Source: Lathyrus oleraceus
Lineage: Eukaryota > Streptophyta > Magnoliopsida > Fabales > Fabaceae
Assembly (NCBI RefSeq): GCF_024323335.1
Contig: NC_066581.1
Location: forward strand, 223,887,039-223,951,038
Length of the DNA: 64,000 bases
Reading direction: 5' to 3'
Shown: piece after piece, positions 31,477 to 45,049 of the stretch
Numbering within the stretch: position 1 is the stretch's first letter
Layout of the letters: the number at the start of each line of letters is the position of its first letter
Notes under the pieces: generated by a model
The model's input: the letters and a program-made list of their open reading frames with translations, nothing else
Told to the model about the DNA's origin: nothing
Database searches by the model: none
Position numbers and translations under genes: made by a program

Positions 31477-34366
31477 TGTAACACCCTGTTTTTTTATTAG
31501 ATATTTTATTATATTTTAATTGTTTAAATTATGTATTTTGATGATTTATTTTATGGTTGGGTGTTGACGGGGTATGTATCCTTGAGTTAGGGCTATAGAG
31601 AGATGATAAAAGTAAGTTGAATAATTTAGAATTGTTTTGATAATTAAAAATAATATTTTATTTATTTTTATTATATTAATTAATGAAGATACAATAATTG
31701 GGCCAAATATGAGAAATTGAGAAAGTTAGTGGGAAGAAGGAATATGCGATAATTAAGTTTGGGCTAAGTTGGTGATTTGGAAAAGTTTACCCTAAAAATA
31801 AAAAGTTAAGAGAAACCTAGGTTTAGGGAGATTTTCAAAGTACATGACATTGGAGAAAAAGGAGTAAAGAGGCAATAGGCAAGATTATTAAGGAAAGAGA
31901 GTGAAGGTTTTAATTCCGAAAGTTAAGGGTGGGAACTTTTTCCAATAGTAAAAGGTATGATAGAAGAGTATAATGGAGGAACCCTTAACCTCCTTAGGAT
32001 TGAGTGTTTTAATTCATAATTTTGAATTTGGAGGCTATGATGGTTGTTATCTGATGATTATGTGATGAATTTCGTGTGCCTTATATGTGTGTATTTTTCT
32101 GTTTTGATGATTGAACCTATATCCACAATTGTTTCAATTTCAAAGATTTTAAGCATAATATGAAAACAATGATTATATGGTTTAATTATGTTAAAACTAT
32201 AAATTAACTTAAGATAATTAGAGTATTGCATGAGTTGTAATTTTCTGAGCGTTTGGTATTTTACGAAATCAAAATCAGAGGTCCGGAAGGCCTCCAACAA
32301 TGAAAAACGCAAAAAAATATGCATTATTCCCGTCACGACTACGCTTAGCGCGGGAGCCTTTGTTCGTGTTTTTCGGTCAAAATTGTTTTGGCCATAACTT
32401 TTGATATGTAAGTCTAAATCGAGTTTCGTTTGAAATATTGGATATCTGAAATAGAGGGTTATAACTTTGTTTCAGGGATACAATAATTTTTGTGATTATT
32501 TAATGAATGTTTTGGGGTTGAAGAAGATGGAAATTGTGTTGGAAATTTTAGAAAAACAACAATTTTTTAATAACGACTTCGTGCACAATTTTGATTATAA
32601 CTTTCAACTCGTGAATCATTTTGGGTTGAGGTTTGAAGCATTAGAAAGTTGACTCTCATAGATATAACGTGATGGTGATAAGTGAATTGTTTGAGTATTA
32701 TTCCTATGCTTATTATATTGGTGAAGTTTTTGTTCGTACGTTCGATTAATGAATTTTTGACATATCCCGATGATTTTGGTCATGACTTTTATTCCGTAAG
32801 TCCAATTTTGATGTTATTTGAAGCGTTAGAAAACAAACACGTAGACATATAACATGGTAGTAATTTTTGAGATGTTTTAATAATATTCACATGCCTACTA
32901 TGTTAATAAATGTTTTGGTTTATACGTTTGGTTAATGAATCATTGCATTGTTGTAATATCGTGGTGTGATAATTATGTTGTTATGTCGATGATGTTAAGA
33001 TGTTGATGAGTTACTACTGTTTGTTGATATTATTCACATGGTAAGATGAACTGGTATTTGAATGATGAATGATGTGATGCATAAATGATGAGATGTGTGT
33101 GGGGATCCTTTAGGTGAACCTTGTTGTGTTAATGTATGTTATTTGAGAGTCATGCATCTTCGTGTACGAGCTTCAGTCCAATTTTGGTGAGCCTCGATTC
33201 TATGGTGATGGATCATATGCGGGAAGATAATTCCTATTATGAGGGATTAGTGACGCATTACCTATGTTGATGGTAACGAGTTTTGGTGAGTCTCGATCCC
33301 ATTATGATGGATTAGGTGAGAGTAGTTAATTCCTATTATGGGGGATTAGTGAATCGTTACCTATGGTGATGGTAGCGATTTTGGTGTGCTCCGGTTCCAA
33401 GAGGGAATCGATCCTATGGTGAGGATCATGGAGTGAAATGAACCTGAGTGTTCATATTTGGTACCACATGCATATCGAGTTCGTGTTGAGTATATTGCAT
33501 ACGTGTTGCATTTGTATTGGTTGTTATTAATGTGTTCTTGGATGAGATGTTATTGCATATGGTTTTAATGATAATTGAGATGTGGTTTTGTATGATGTTG
33601 ATGATAATTGAGATGTTGTCGTGTATGATGTTGATTATCATTTAGATGTAATAATATGATATATTATTGTGCCTGATTGTGTAGATGTTGTACTTTATTC
33701 TTCATTCTATATTATTATTATTGAAATGAATTCTCACCCCTTCTGTTTGAATGTTGCATTTACATGGGCATCGTACAAATACTCAATAGTAGTATTGCTG
33801 AAGTAAGTGGAAGATAGCTCTTGGATTACTTCTTTATTTTGTCGCTTTTACTAGTGGTACCTTGCTCTGATTATGTAACATCGGGTTGGGTTAAACACTT
33901 ATTTTATTCCTTATGGATGATTATGTTGAAGTCATAAGACTAATTTTATTGTTGAGAGTTCTTAAGATGTTGAGTTGATTGATTACAACTCTCTTATTTT
34001 GTTATTACAATTGAAGTTGAGACTAGATGTTATTACTTGCTTTATCTTCTATAATTGTGATAATTATTCTGCTGTGATGATACTTTAAAATGGAAGTGAG
34101 CGTGCGATGACAAGTTATGAATGTCTTATTATGTCAATATATAATACCGATAAGATGAGATGGATTTTGTGTAAACATCCCAGGTATGATTCAGATAAGT
34201 TGGATGTCGTGTAAACATCCTTATTACAAATGTTTGTATTGAAATTTACTGTTGAAACCTGTGTTATGGAGCAGGTCATATGTGTTGTGAATGTATATCA
34301 CCCTACGTGGTTTTATTTAATATTTAATTTACGCGATAAATTATGTGTGAAGTTTAGGGTGTTACA
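31477..34366 (+). repeat. Tekay 5' LTR
   Basis: Starts TGTAACACCCTG and ends GGGTGTTACA, directly before the primer site. It aligns along its length with the segment at 37851-40716, with many small differences. Open frames inside are short and unsupported. Confidence 0.92.
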
Positions 34367-34370
34367 TTAG

Positions 34371-34382
34371 TGGTATCAGAGC
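34371..34382 (+). other. Primer binding site (initiator tRNA-Met)
   Basis: TGGTATCAGAGC lies four bases after the LTR end at 34366. It is an exact match to the standard site. Confidence 0.92.
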
Positions 34383-35370
34383 AGGTCGGATCGTCCGACC
34401 AGGTTGTTTAATTATGTTTGTTCCCTAGTATGCGATATATGTGTGAGAATACTGTCGATGCTTGTTTTTTTTCCATTTGCATGTTGGGAATGAAATAAGT
34501 GAGGGAGAAGAGTTATCTTCTCTTGGATGTTCAAACTATATAGAGATTGGATATCATATTGTTGCATGCAAAAGTGCAACGTTGGCTAATTAACTTGTTT
34601 TGAGAATGTTGTGCTTTTCCTGAACCTAAAAAGAGGTCGGATTCGAGGATGGTGTCGGTTAGCAAAATGGTGTGATCCTTGAGGGAATACGGTCAGGTGT
34701 TCTTGTTGGTCGCTTCCTGGTGAGGGGGAAGACGATGTTTTGGCCAGATATGAGCCAATGGTGTGTTAAGTATCCTAACGTGTGCCATGAGGATGTGTAC
34801 GGTTTGTATTTTATTAGTATAAGTTGACGTTATTCTTGGAATGAATTGGTTGGAGCTAAACCAAATGTGTACCAATTGTTTTGATAAGTTGGTGCAGTGT
34901 GCCACTGATTGCAAGAGCTCAGACAATGTTAAAGTTGTGTTGTTCCTAACACTGAAGATGTTGTGGATTCGAGATTCTTGTCTGCCGGTCAAGTTAGGAA
35001 GTCTTTAGGGAAAATGATCAGGTATTGTTAATGTTGTTTCTCGGAGAGTAGAGAGTAATGTGACGACTGGTGTTATGCCAGTGGTGTGTGATTCCTAATG
35101 TTTTCCTGAAGATATCTGTGACTTGCCTCTATAACATGAATTTGAATTCGATGGAGGTGAAGAGTTAACGTTTGTATCAGCTAAGCAAATGAGAGAGTTT
35201 GTGAAGGATATGGAACATGTGTTTATAATGTTAGCTTCGCTGGAAGCTAGAGGAAATGGAGTATTTTGTGATCTTCCTGGAGTGTGTGAATTTTCTGAAG
35301 ACATCAGTGATTTGCCTCTAGAGCGTGAAGTGTATTTTCCTTAGACTTAGCACCTGATACTAGTCTGATG
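34383..35370 (+). pseudogene. pol: Tekay leader and protease remnant
   Basis: Most of this stretch is decayed. At 34,829-34,888 the frame reads VILGMNWLELNQ and CFDK, the C-terminal part of the chromovirus protease. Further on, pieces resembling the segment before RT can be seen (DISDLPLE). No gag core or zinc knuckle is found, so several kilobases normally lying between leader and protease have been lost. Confidence 0.65.
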
Positions 35371-36480
35371 TCGATGACTCCTTATAGGGTGTTTGCTTCA
35401 GAGTTGGGGAATTGAAGAAGCAACTAGAATATTTGCTTGAGAAGAAGTTTGTTCAACTAAGTGTTTCTCCGTGGGGTGTGTCAGTGCTGTTAGTGAAGAA
35501 AAGGGATGGTAGTATGAGGCTATGAGTGATATGAAAATTTTATTATAGTCACTGAAAGAGAACAATTTGTACGCAAAGTTTTTCCAAGTGTGAGTTATGG
35601 TTAAAGGAAGTGAGTTTCCTTGGTCATGTGATTCTAGTGGTGGTATGGTTGGGGATCTATCGAAGATAAATGTCATGTTGCAATGGGAGACTTTGAAGTC
35701 TGCCACTGAGATTAGAAGTTTTTATTTGATTGACTAGTTACTATAGGAAGTTCATTAAAGGTTTTTCAAATTTAGAATTATCGTTAACTCAGTTGACTTG
35801 AAAGGTTCAAGCCTATGTTTTGGATTTGCATTATGAAAAGAGTTTCTAAGAACTCAAGAAGAAGTTGATGTCTGGTCCAATTTTGATTTCGCCGAATCCA
35901 AGTGAGTCCTTTGTTGTATATTGTGATGCTTCAAAGATGGGCCTGGGAGGTGTGTTGATGCAAAATGGTCAGGTTGTGGCTTATGCTTAGAGACAGTTGT
36001 GATTTCATGAAAGGAATTACCCTACGTGTGATCTTGAGTTGACAATAGTGGTATTCATGTTGAAGATTTGGAAGCATTACCTATTTGGCTCCAAATTCGA
36101 AGTGTTCAATGATCAAAAGTGTTTAAAATATTTATTTGATGGGAATAGTTGAATATAAGGCAGAAGAGATGACTTGAACTTCTAAAGCGTTATGATTTTG
36201 GTTTGAGTTACCATCCGAGTGAAGCTAATGTTGTAGATGATGTGATGAATAAGAAGTCTTTACACAGGTCGATGCTTATGGCTCGAGAGTTAGAACTGAT
36301 TGAGCAATTCAAAGATCTGAGTCAGTGGATGGAGAAACTTCTAACAGTGTGAAGTTAGGTATGTTGAAGCTGATGAATGGTATCCTTGAAGAGATCGGAG
36401 AAGGTCAGAGATCTGATTTGAGTTTGATAGATCGTCTCACATTAATCAACTAAGGTAACGGATGTGATTTCCAAGTTGAT
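35371..36480 (+). pseudogene. pol: Tekay RT (catalytic part deleted) and RNase H
   Basis: RT begins with [15 protein letters not shown] and [20 protein letters not shown], then jumps at about 35,522 to the region SFSKCELWLKEVSFLGHVI. The 120 or so residues between, which hold the YxDD catalytic box, are absent. RNase H follows with YCDASKMGLGGVLMQNGQ, HERNYP and LKYLF, then the linker to integrase. Stops and frameshifts are common. Confidence 0.82.
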
Positions 36481-37835
36481 GAAAATGGTGTGATGATGTT
36501 CAGAGATAGAGTTTGTGTTTCTGATGTACCCGAACTTAAGAGGAGTATTCTTGAGGAGGGTCACAAAAGTGGATTGAGTATTCATCCTGGTGCTATGAAT
36601 ATGTATCAAGATTTGAAGAAGATATTTTGGTGGCCAGGAATGAAGAAAGAGGTTGCCGAATTTGTGTACGCTTGTTTGACCTGCTAGAAGTCAAAGATCG
36701 AACATCAGAAGCCATTGGGTCTGATGCAACCATTGAATATTCCAGAGTGGAAATGGGATAGTATTTCCATGTATTTTGTAACACATTTATTGAAGACTTT
36801 AAAGGGATGTGATTAAATTTGGGTGATTGTGGATAGATTGACCAAATCGACTCGGTTTTTTACCGATGAGGATCAATCATCCTTTGTAGAAGCTGGATGA
36901 ATTGTATATTAATGAGATTGTGAAGCTGCATGGTAATCCTTCAAGTATTATGTCATATAGAGATCCAAGATTTACATCGAGGTTCTAGGAGAGTCTACAA
37001 GCTACTTTAGGTACTAAGCTGAATTTGAGTTCTTCTTATCATCCGCAGACGGACAACCAAATAGAGAGGACTATCCAGTCTTAGAAGGACTTGTTAAGGG
37101 CTTGCGTGCTAGAATAAGGAGGTACTTAGGATAGCTATTTGTCGTTGATTGAGTTTACCTACAACAACGGTTTCCATTCTAGTATCGGAATGGACCATAT
37201 GAGGCGTTGTACAATATGAGGTGTAAAACTTATTTGTGTTGGTATGAGTTAGGCGAGATTGTTGTGCTCGGACCTGAGATTGTTCACCATACGACTGAAA
37301 AGATCAAGATGATCCAAGAAAAGATGAAAGCATCACATAGTCTTCAGATAAGTTACCATGACAATATGAGGAAAGCACTTGAGTTCGAGGAGGGAGATCA
37401 CATGTTTTTGAGAGTTACACAGGTAACTGGTGTTGGTCGAGCTTTGAAGTCTTGAAAGCTCACACCGTGTTTTATTGGTCCATACCAAATTTTACAGAGG
37501 ATAGGAGAGGTAGAAAATCAGATTGCTTTGCCGCCGCCACTTGCTAATCTCTATGATGTGTTTCATGTGTCTCAGTTGAGGAGATACATTTAGGATTCAT
37601 CTTATGTGATCCAGGTGGATGATGTGCAAGTGAGAGATAACCTGATTGTTGAGGTATCACCCGTGTAGATATAGGTTCGAGAAGTGAAGCAGATGCATGG
37701 TAAAGTTATTGCCTTAGTGAAGGTAGTTTGGGGTGGACCAGTTGGTGGGAGCATGACTTGAGAGCGTGAGAAGCAGATGAAGGAGTCTTATCCGACTCTG
37801 TTTCCCTCAGGTAATTTTCGAGGGCGAAATTTTTT
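36481..37835 (+). pseudogene. pol: Tekay integrase
   Basis: The zinc domain reads ILEEGHKSGLSIHPGAMNMYQ with CLTC, then a stop where Gln is usual. The catalytic core is decayed but visible, with SYHPQTDNQIERTI around the Glu region. The C-terminal domain gives WYELGEIVVLGPEIV, KMKASHSLQISYHDNMRKA and EGDHMFLRVT, then GPYQILQRIGEV and DVFHVSQLRRYI, as in Tekay elements. Many stops make it non-functional. Confidence 0.85.
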
Positions 37836-37850
37836 TAAGTGAGGGAGAGT
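37836..37850 (+). other. Polypurine tract of the Tekay element
   Basis: TAAGTGAGGGAGAGT immediately precedes the 3' LTR start TGTAATGCC. Confidence 0.7.
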
Positions 37851-40716
37851 TGTAATGCCTTGTTTTTTATTAAATATTTTGTTATATTTTAATTATTTGA
37901 ATTATACATTTTGATGATTTATTTTATGGTTGGATGTTGGTGGGGTATGTATCCTTGAGTTAGGGGTATAAAGAGATGAAAGATGTAAGTAGAATAATTT
38001 AGAATAGTTATGATGATTAAAAATAATGTTTTATTTATTTTTATTATATTAATTAGTGAAGATAGAATAAATGGGTCAAATATGAGAAATTGATAAACTT
38101 AGTGGTAGTAAGGAATATGAGATAATTAAGTTTGGTCAAGTTGGTGATTTGGAAAAATTTACCCTAAAAATAAAAAGTTAAGAGAAACCTAGGTTTATGG
38201 AGATTTTCACAATACGTGACATTGGAGAAAAAGGAGCAAAGAAGCAATAGGAAAGGTGATAAAGGAAAGAGAGTGAAGGTTTCAATTCAGAAATTTTGCA
38301 AGGAATTCAGGTAAGGGTGGAAACTTGTTTCAATAGTAAAGGGTATGGTAAAAGAGTAGAATGGAGGAACCGTTAACCTCTTTAGGGTTGACTATTTTGA
38401 TTCATAATTTTGAATTGGGAGACTATGATGGTTATTATATGATGAATTTCATGTGCCTTATATGCGTGTATTTTTTCTACTTTGATGATTTAACTTATAT
38501 CCGCCATTGTTACAATTTCGAAGGTTTTAGGCATAATCTTAAAACAATGAGTAGATGATTTAATTGTGTTAAAGCTATAAATTAACTTAAGATAATTAGA
38601 GTATTGCATGAGTTATAATTTTATGAGGGTTTGTCTTTTTACGAAATCAAAATTGGAGGTCCGGAAGGCCTCCAACGATGAAAAAAGTAGAAAATTTTGC
38701 ATTCTGTCCATCACGACCGCGCTTAGCGCGGGAGCATTTGTTCGTGGCTTTCGATCGAAATCGTTTTGGCCATATCTTTTGATCCGTAAGTACAAATCGA
38801 GTTTGGTTTAAAGTATTAATATCTGAAATAGAGGGCTATAACTTTGTTTTAGGTATAATATAATTTTGGTGATTATTTCATGGACGTTTTTGGGGTTGAA
38901 GAAGATGAAAATTGTGTTTGAAATTTCAGAATAACACCAACTTTTTAGTAACGACTTCGTGCATGATTTTGATCATAACTTTCAACTCGTGAATCATTTT
39001 GGGTTGGGGTTTGAAGTATTAGAAAACTGACTCTCATAGATATAACGTGATGGTGATAAGTGAATTGTTTGAGTATTATTCCTATGCCTACTGCACTGGT
39101 GAATTTTTTGTTCATACGTTCGATTAATGAATTGTTGACATATCTCGATGATTTTGGTCATGACTTTTATTCCGTAAGTCCAATTTTGATGTCGTTTGAA
39201 GCGTTAGAAAGCTAACGCTCAGACCTATAACATGGTAGTAATTGTTGAGATGTTTTAATAATATTCAGATGCCTACTATGTTAATAATTGTATTGGTTTA
39301 TACATTTCATTGATGAATTGTTGCATTATTGTAATATCGTGGTGTGATAACTATGTTGTTATGTTGATGAGTTGCTGATGTTTGTTGATATTATTCACGT
39401 GGTAATATGAATTGGTTGTTGCATGGCGAATGATGTGATACATAAATGATGAGATGTGTGTGGGGATCCTTTAGGTGAACCTTGCATGTTATTTGTGTGT
39501 CATGCATCTTGGTGTACATGCTTCAGTCCAATTTTGGTGAGCCTCGATTCTATGGTGATGGATCGTATGTGAGTAGATGATTCCTATTATGGGGAATTAG
39601 TGAAGTGTTACATATGTTGATGGTAACGAGTTTTGGTGAGCCTCGATCCCATTGTGATGGATCGGGTGCGAGTAAATAATTTCTATTATGGGGGGTTAAC
39701 GAAGCATTACCTATGGCGATGGTAGCAATTTTTGTATGCTACGGTTCCAAGAGGGAATAAATCCTATGGTGGAGATCATGGAGTGAGATGAACCTGAGTG
39801 TTCATATTTGGTACCATATGCATGTCGAGTCGGTGTTAAGTACATTGCATAAGTGTTGGATTTGTGTTGGGTATTATCGATGTGTTGTTGGATGAGATGT
39901 TATTGCATATGATGTTAATGATAATTGAGATGTGGTTTTGTATGATGTTGATGATAATTGAGATGTTATCGTGTATGATGTTGATTATAATTTGGATGTA
40001 AGAATGTGATATATTGTTGTGCATGATTATCTAGATGTTGTACTTAATTCTTCATTTTATATCGTTATTATTGAAATGAATTCTCACCCCTTCTATTTGA
40101 ATGTTGCCTTTACATGAGCATCATGCAGATACTCAAGAGTAGCATTACTCAAGTAAGTGGAAGATACCTCTTGGATTACTTCTTTATTTTGTTGCTTTTA
40201 CTAGTGGTACCTTGCTCTGATCATGTAACATCGGGTTGGGTTAAACGCTTATTTTATTCCTTATGTCTGATTATGTTGAAGCCATAAGACTAATTTTGTT
40301 GTTGAGAGTTCTTATGATGTTGAGTTGATTGATTACAACTCTCTTATTTTGTTATTATAATTAAAGTTGAGACAAAATGTTATTACTTGCTTTATCTTCC
40401 ATAATTGTAATAATAATTCTGCTGCAATGTTACTTTAAAATGAAAGTGAGTGTGCGATGACAAGTTACGAATGTCTTATTTTATGAATATATAATACTGA
40501 TCAGATGAGATAAATGTCGTGTAAACATCCCAGGTATGATTTAGATAAGTTGGATGTTGTGTAAACATCCTTATTACAAATGTGTGTATTAAAATTTACT
40601 ATTGAAACCCGTGTTACGGAGTAGGTCATGTGTGTTATAAATGTGTGACACCCTACATGGTTTTATTTTATATTTAATTTATGCGATAAATTAATTGCGG
40701 GGTTTAGGGTATTACA
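37851..40716 (+). repeat. Tekay 3' LTR
   Basis: Starts TGTAATGCCTTG and ends GGGTATTACA. It mirrors the 5' LTR in full length with scattered base changes and small indels, so the insertion is not very recent. Confidence 0.92.
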
Positions 40717-40779
40717 ATTATCACCTTTAAAAATATTTGCTCTATTATACGCTCCCTTTGATTTGTCATCGTCTGCCAT
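40717..40779 (-). pseudogene. gag: First 21 codons of copia gag
   Basis: On the minus strand an ATG at 40779-40777 opens MADDDKSKG, then NRANIFKGDN, a Sirevirus-type gag start. It runs without a stop to the Tekay edge. The continuation is at 31471 and below. A degenerate primer site and LTR lie just upstream on the minus strand, which supports the start. Confidence 0.72.
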
Positions 40780-40823
40780 ATTCTCAAACTTTTAAGCCAA
40801 TTAGACTTAATCAAAATATCGGG

Positions 40824-40836
40824 CCCTTGATGCCAA
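40824..40836 (-). other. Degenerate copia primer site
   Basis: The minus strand reads TGGCATCAAGGGC right after an LTR end CCCAACA. It resembles the initiator tRNA-Met site with several changes. Confidence 0.5.
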
Positions 40837-41370
40837 TTGTTGGGTGGGAATATGGACTAGAGAAATACTCTAGAGATAGGTGAATAAACCCTAATTAAAA
40901 ATTTGATCGATCTTCCAAAAGTTGAATATCAAGGGTTTTTAAAAATTGTGCGTTGAATCATACATGGGTTGACAAATACACAACAACAATATTTAGAATT
41001 CAATCACTTTGACAAATACACAATTCAACCTGGGGTTTTAAAAAATTGTGCTCTGAATCATACTTGGGTTTTTAAAAGACATAATATTTGGAATTCAACC
41101 ACGTTGATAAATACACAATCCATAAAACTCACATTTTGTTCAAAGACAATGATTAATTGAGTAATTGTAGATTACACGAGATGTCTCTTATACAATATTT
41201 CAATTACTATCACATTCTAACAACACCAGTTTTCCAAAATTTAATCACCAATAAAACTCAATTAGACACCAATTCTAACAAAACCTAAGCTTACGTAATA
41301 AATTGCTACCAATTGAAAAAATGATAAACTACGCTAAGAATTTATAACCTAAGCATGCAATTATCCTACA

Positions 41371-41641
<271 letters not shown>

Positions 41642-42369
41642 GAGTACACTGGGATATATAATGGTTCGACAGTTGTCCTCGCTTTTTCTAATCCACTATT
41701 CAATGGTTTCTCATAGGAACCTATTTTGTTCCTTTTTATTTTGACAAATATTGCAAGAGTTCATACAATCACTAATCCATAACAATGCTGAGAAAAATAA
41801 ATCTCCTATCTGGATCTGGACATGTATGTAACCTAATTCTAAACTCGTCTGCATAATCTTTACTTGATTCACGCTTGTCGAATCTTCCAACTTCACCAAT
41901 CTGCTCACAGTCTTCATGTGTGGTAATCACCCATTGATCCCATTGATTTTTTGAGCATAAACTATCTAAATATTTGAGATGAACTCCACCTTTCCCATAG
42001 CCTTCCACACAGTCACTATCAAGGTCACCTGGAGAGAAGAACCTCATTATTTTCATTGGAATTTGTCAACACCAATGACAACAACCTCAATCCTACAAGC
42101 TTCCTTAAAAACTTACCAAACCTTCAAGAACGATTAGTTTCAAGATAATGTCTCCCTCAATCAATTACAAATATCTCGTTATCAATATTTGAAATAAAAA
42201 CTAGAGGTTGAAGATGAAAGAATTCATATTGCAAGAGTTTTGAGTTTTCAAAAAGAGCGTGTTGATTTCACAAAATCACAATGTAGATTATGAAATTGTT
42301 GTAAATTTTTTGTTGAAATGAGATGACTAAGTGAATTTATATGTGCTTGGGAATAAGCACAAAAATGGA

Positions 42370-42880
42370 TGGAAAAAGTTAGTTAAATTCGAGTCAAGAA
42401 CATTTCATGATTTGAGTCAAATGAGCAAGTGAAATGGAATAAGAAAACATAAAGAATTTGACCGATTTCCCGTGTGATTTGAATCACCTTATAACTTTGA
42501 TTCGAGTCAGAGAAGCTCATGATTCAGATCAAGTACAAAGTCTAATTTGAGTCAATTTGGACATAGCCAAATAGATAAATATAAAAATTTGTCTGATTCA
42601 AGTCAAGTGTAAAGTCTGATTTGAATCAAATGAATGAAAGGTGACCCAGATCTATCTGATTCGAATCAAGTGCATCTTATGATTCAAGTCACAAAGCTTC
42701 CTGATTCGAATAAAGTTAAAAGTCTGATTTGAGTTAAAGTGTTTGAAAAACTTTATTTTCCTTTGTTTAATTTGATTTGAGTCGACATATTTACATGATT
42801 CAAATCATGCACCTAAAATCTCAATTTTTTATGATTTTCAAAATACTGAGATTTTCTTTTCAACCTAACTTGAATCAATA
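42370..42880 (-). repeat. Cluster of GATTCGAATC palindromes
   Basis: About a dozen copies or near copies of GATTCGAATC occur in 500 bases, including a perfect copy at 42658-42667 and variants GATTTGAATC, GATTCAAGTC and GATTTGAGTC. Spacing is roughly 20-40 bases. Confidence 0.75.
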
Positions 42881-43067
42881 AAACATATGGTTCGTGTTCC
42901 ACTAAATCAACCAATTGACTAAAATTATCACAATCAAACTCAAATATACCAATTTATTTATGCATGCTAAAAATAAATCATGTTAAAACTTGATTTAGAG
43001 ATGTGCAATCATGAAGGAGGCTCAATAAAAAATAATAAACGAAATGAAAGTGATAAGACAAGCAACA

Positions 43068-43811
43068 AAACTGTTTTGGGGTTCTCCCCCTGAATGTATT
43101 AGGGACATGCAACTTTAGTCTCACCCTTTATGATGCTTATCAAGATTTCACTTGGAATTAAGTCGAATTTGAGATAAAGCAAAAACGCTTATGCTCCCCA
43201 TGAAACATTACACACGGACAACACAACATGAAATGCATAAAATAATTCTAGACTCACATTAAAACTTCTCCCCCTTTGAGAACATCAAATATATATATAG
43301 ATCTAAATGATTCTAAGAACCACATAACCAACCAGAAACGAATAATTCCAAATGAACACATGAGCTAAACAGCTAAGAAGAATATACAACAACAAAGATC
43401 TGATACATAACATGAAGATAGACATGTTATATGCAACAAAGTGCAATATAGACATGCAACAACATACAATGAAGTGATAAAAAATTATTATGAAAAAGGA
43501 ATATTGAATAATGCATGAACAAGTATACGAATGCTCGAATACACATAATTAGCAACATACATTTAAAAAGACATTAAATACAAAGAAGAACAATCAAAAA
43601 AATACTGGGGATAAATGAGTAAAGTAAAGTAAAGAAGGTAACAAGCAAATTAATGAACATATCTAGAACAAACATACACGCAACAACATAAAACCAAATA
43701 CAAGAGTTATAGAGACATATCAACATAGTCGACAAAATAATGATTTGCTACAAAATAGTGTTAGTGAAAACAAAATATACATAGTAAATGGAATTAAACA
43801 AAAGTCTCAAT
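43068..43811 (-). other. Copia 3' region with purine tracts, no gene
   Basis: AT-rich sequence between the pol end and the LTR. On the minus strand it has AAAGGGGGAGAAG at about 43,263-43,275 and a second GGGGGAG tract at about 43,084-43,092. Multiple polypurine tracts before the 3' LTR are known for Sireviruses. No envelope-like frame is seen. Confidence 0.55.
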
Positions 43812-45031
43812 CTATTTAAAGCACGGGGAATCCAAGATTCTAAAATCCCTACACATCTTGTGAAAAGGTTCCGATGATAACAGTTTTGTAAAAATATCAG
43901 CAAGATGATTCTTAGTGTCAACGTATTTAAAAACAACATCTCTTTCTTCAACATGATCTTTAAGAAAATGGTGTCGGATATCAATGTGTTTAGTTCGTGA
44001 ATGCATTACCAAATTCTTAGTGAGGCTTATGGCACTAATATTATCCCACTTAATCGAAATACAACCAAGTTTTAAATCATAACCTAGAAATTGTTGCTTT
44101 AGCCATAAGACTTGTGCACAACAACTACAATTGACTATGTAGTCAGCCTCGGCGGTAAAAAGAGCAACACTTTGCTGATTCTTACCGTGCTAAGAAACTA
44201 AATAGCTTCCAAACAAGTGACAAATATCACTAGTTCTTTTCCTATCCTACTTGCACCCCTCAAAATCAAAATTAGAAAAACCTACTAAGCTACATGCGCT
44301 ACCTTTAGGATACCAAAAGCCTTGTTGGGAGGTTCTATTAAGATACCTCAAAATTCTTTTTACGATCTTAAAATATGATTCCTTAGGTGACACTTGATAT
44401 CTAGAACAAATTCACACACTAAACATGATATCTACCCTACTCGCCTGGTTATGTCAAAATCCACTCAATTCTCGTTTTTATTAATTAGCACATTTGAAGT
44501 CATAGGGGTTGAAATGTTCCTTGAATTTTGTGTATCGAAATTCTTGAGAAGCTATAGGAAATACTTCCTTTGGCTTATGAAAGTTTCTTATTCAGCATGT
44601 TTGATTTGCATCCTAGGAAATATGTGAGCTCTCCCATAAAAGACATTTCAAACTTGCCCTACATCCAACTTGCAAACACTCAACAAAGAGATTCATTAGT
44701 AGAACCGAAAATAATATCATCTGTATATATTTGAACTAAAATAATATGCTTTGCTTTGTGCCTCATGACCAAAATTGTGTCAACTTTATAATGATTGAAT
44801 CCTTGTTTGATTAAAAATCCCCTCGATCGCTCATACCAAGCTCTTGGAGCTTGTTAGAGACCATAAAGGACTCTTTTAAGTTTAAAAATATAGTTAGGAT
44901 TATTGTGATCCTCAAACCCAAGAGGTTTGAGACATATACCTCTTAGTTTATATAGCTGTTAAGAAAAGCATATTTAATGTCCATTTGATAAAGGTTAAAA
45001 TCCAGGCAGTAAGCGAATGCCAAAAGGAGAC
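43812..45031 (-). pseudogene. pol: Copia pol: RT C-terminal part and RNase H
   Basis: Read on the minus strand from 45031, RT continues with LLLAFAYCLDFNLYQMDIK then an AFLN block and EVYVS. The end of RNase H is SRTKHIDIRHHFLKDHV, then NHLADIFTKLL to the stop at 43812. Between them are many stops and frameshifts. The catalytic YVDD region is not clearly readable. The other part of this gene is at 55112 onward; the reading frame resumes directly once the insertion is discounted. Confidence 0.8.
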
Positions 45032-45049
45032 TCACTACGCCAAAAACTG

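Larger units (their letters stand above)
31477..40716 (+). mobile_element. Tekay-type chromovirus (Ty3/gypsy), internally deleted
   Basis: Two long LTRs (2890 and 2866 bp) flank a 3.5-kb internal region with an initiator tRNA-Met primer site and a polypurine tract. Flanking ATTCT (31472-31476) and ATTAT (40717-40721) fit a 5-bp duplication with one change. Protein remnants in order are protease, RT, RNase H and integrase with a Tekay-type C-terminal region. Gag is not recognisable and the RT catalytic part is deleted, so it is a dead derivative that could at most have moved in trans. Confidence 0.9.

Noticed and set aside
41772..42056. 94-codon minus-strand frame inside the copia LTR
   Set aside because: Its position inside the LTR and the lack of any motif argue against a gene; an envelope-like protein was considered and not supported.
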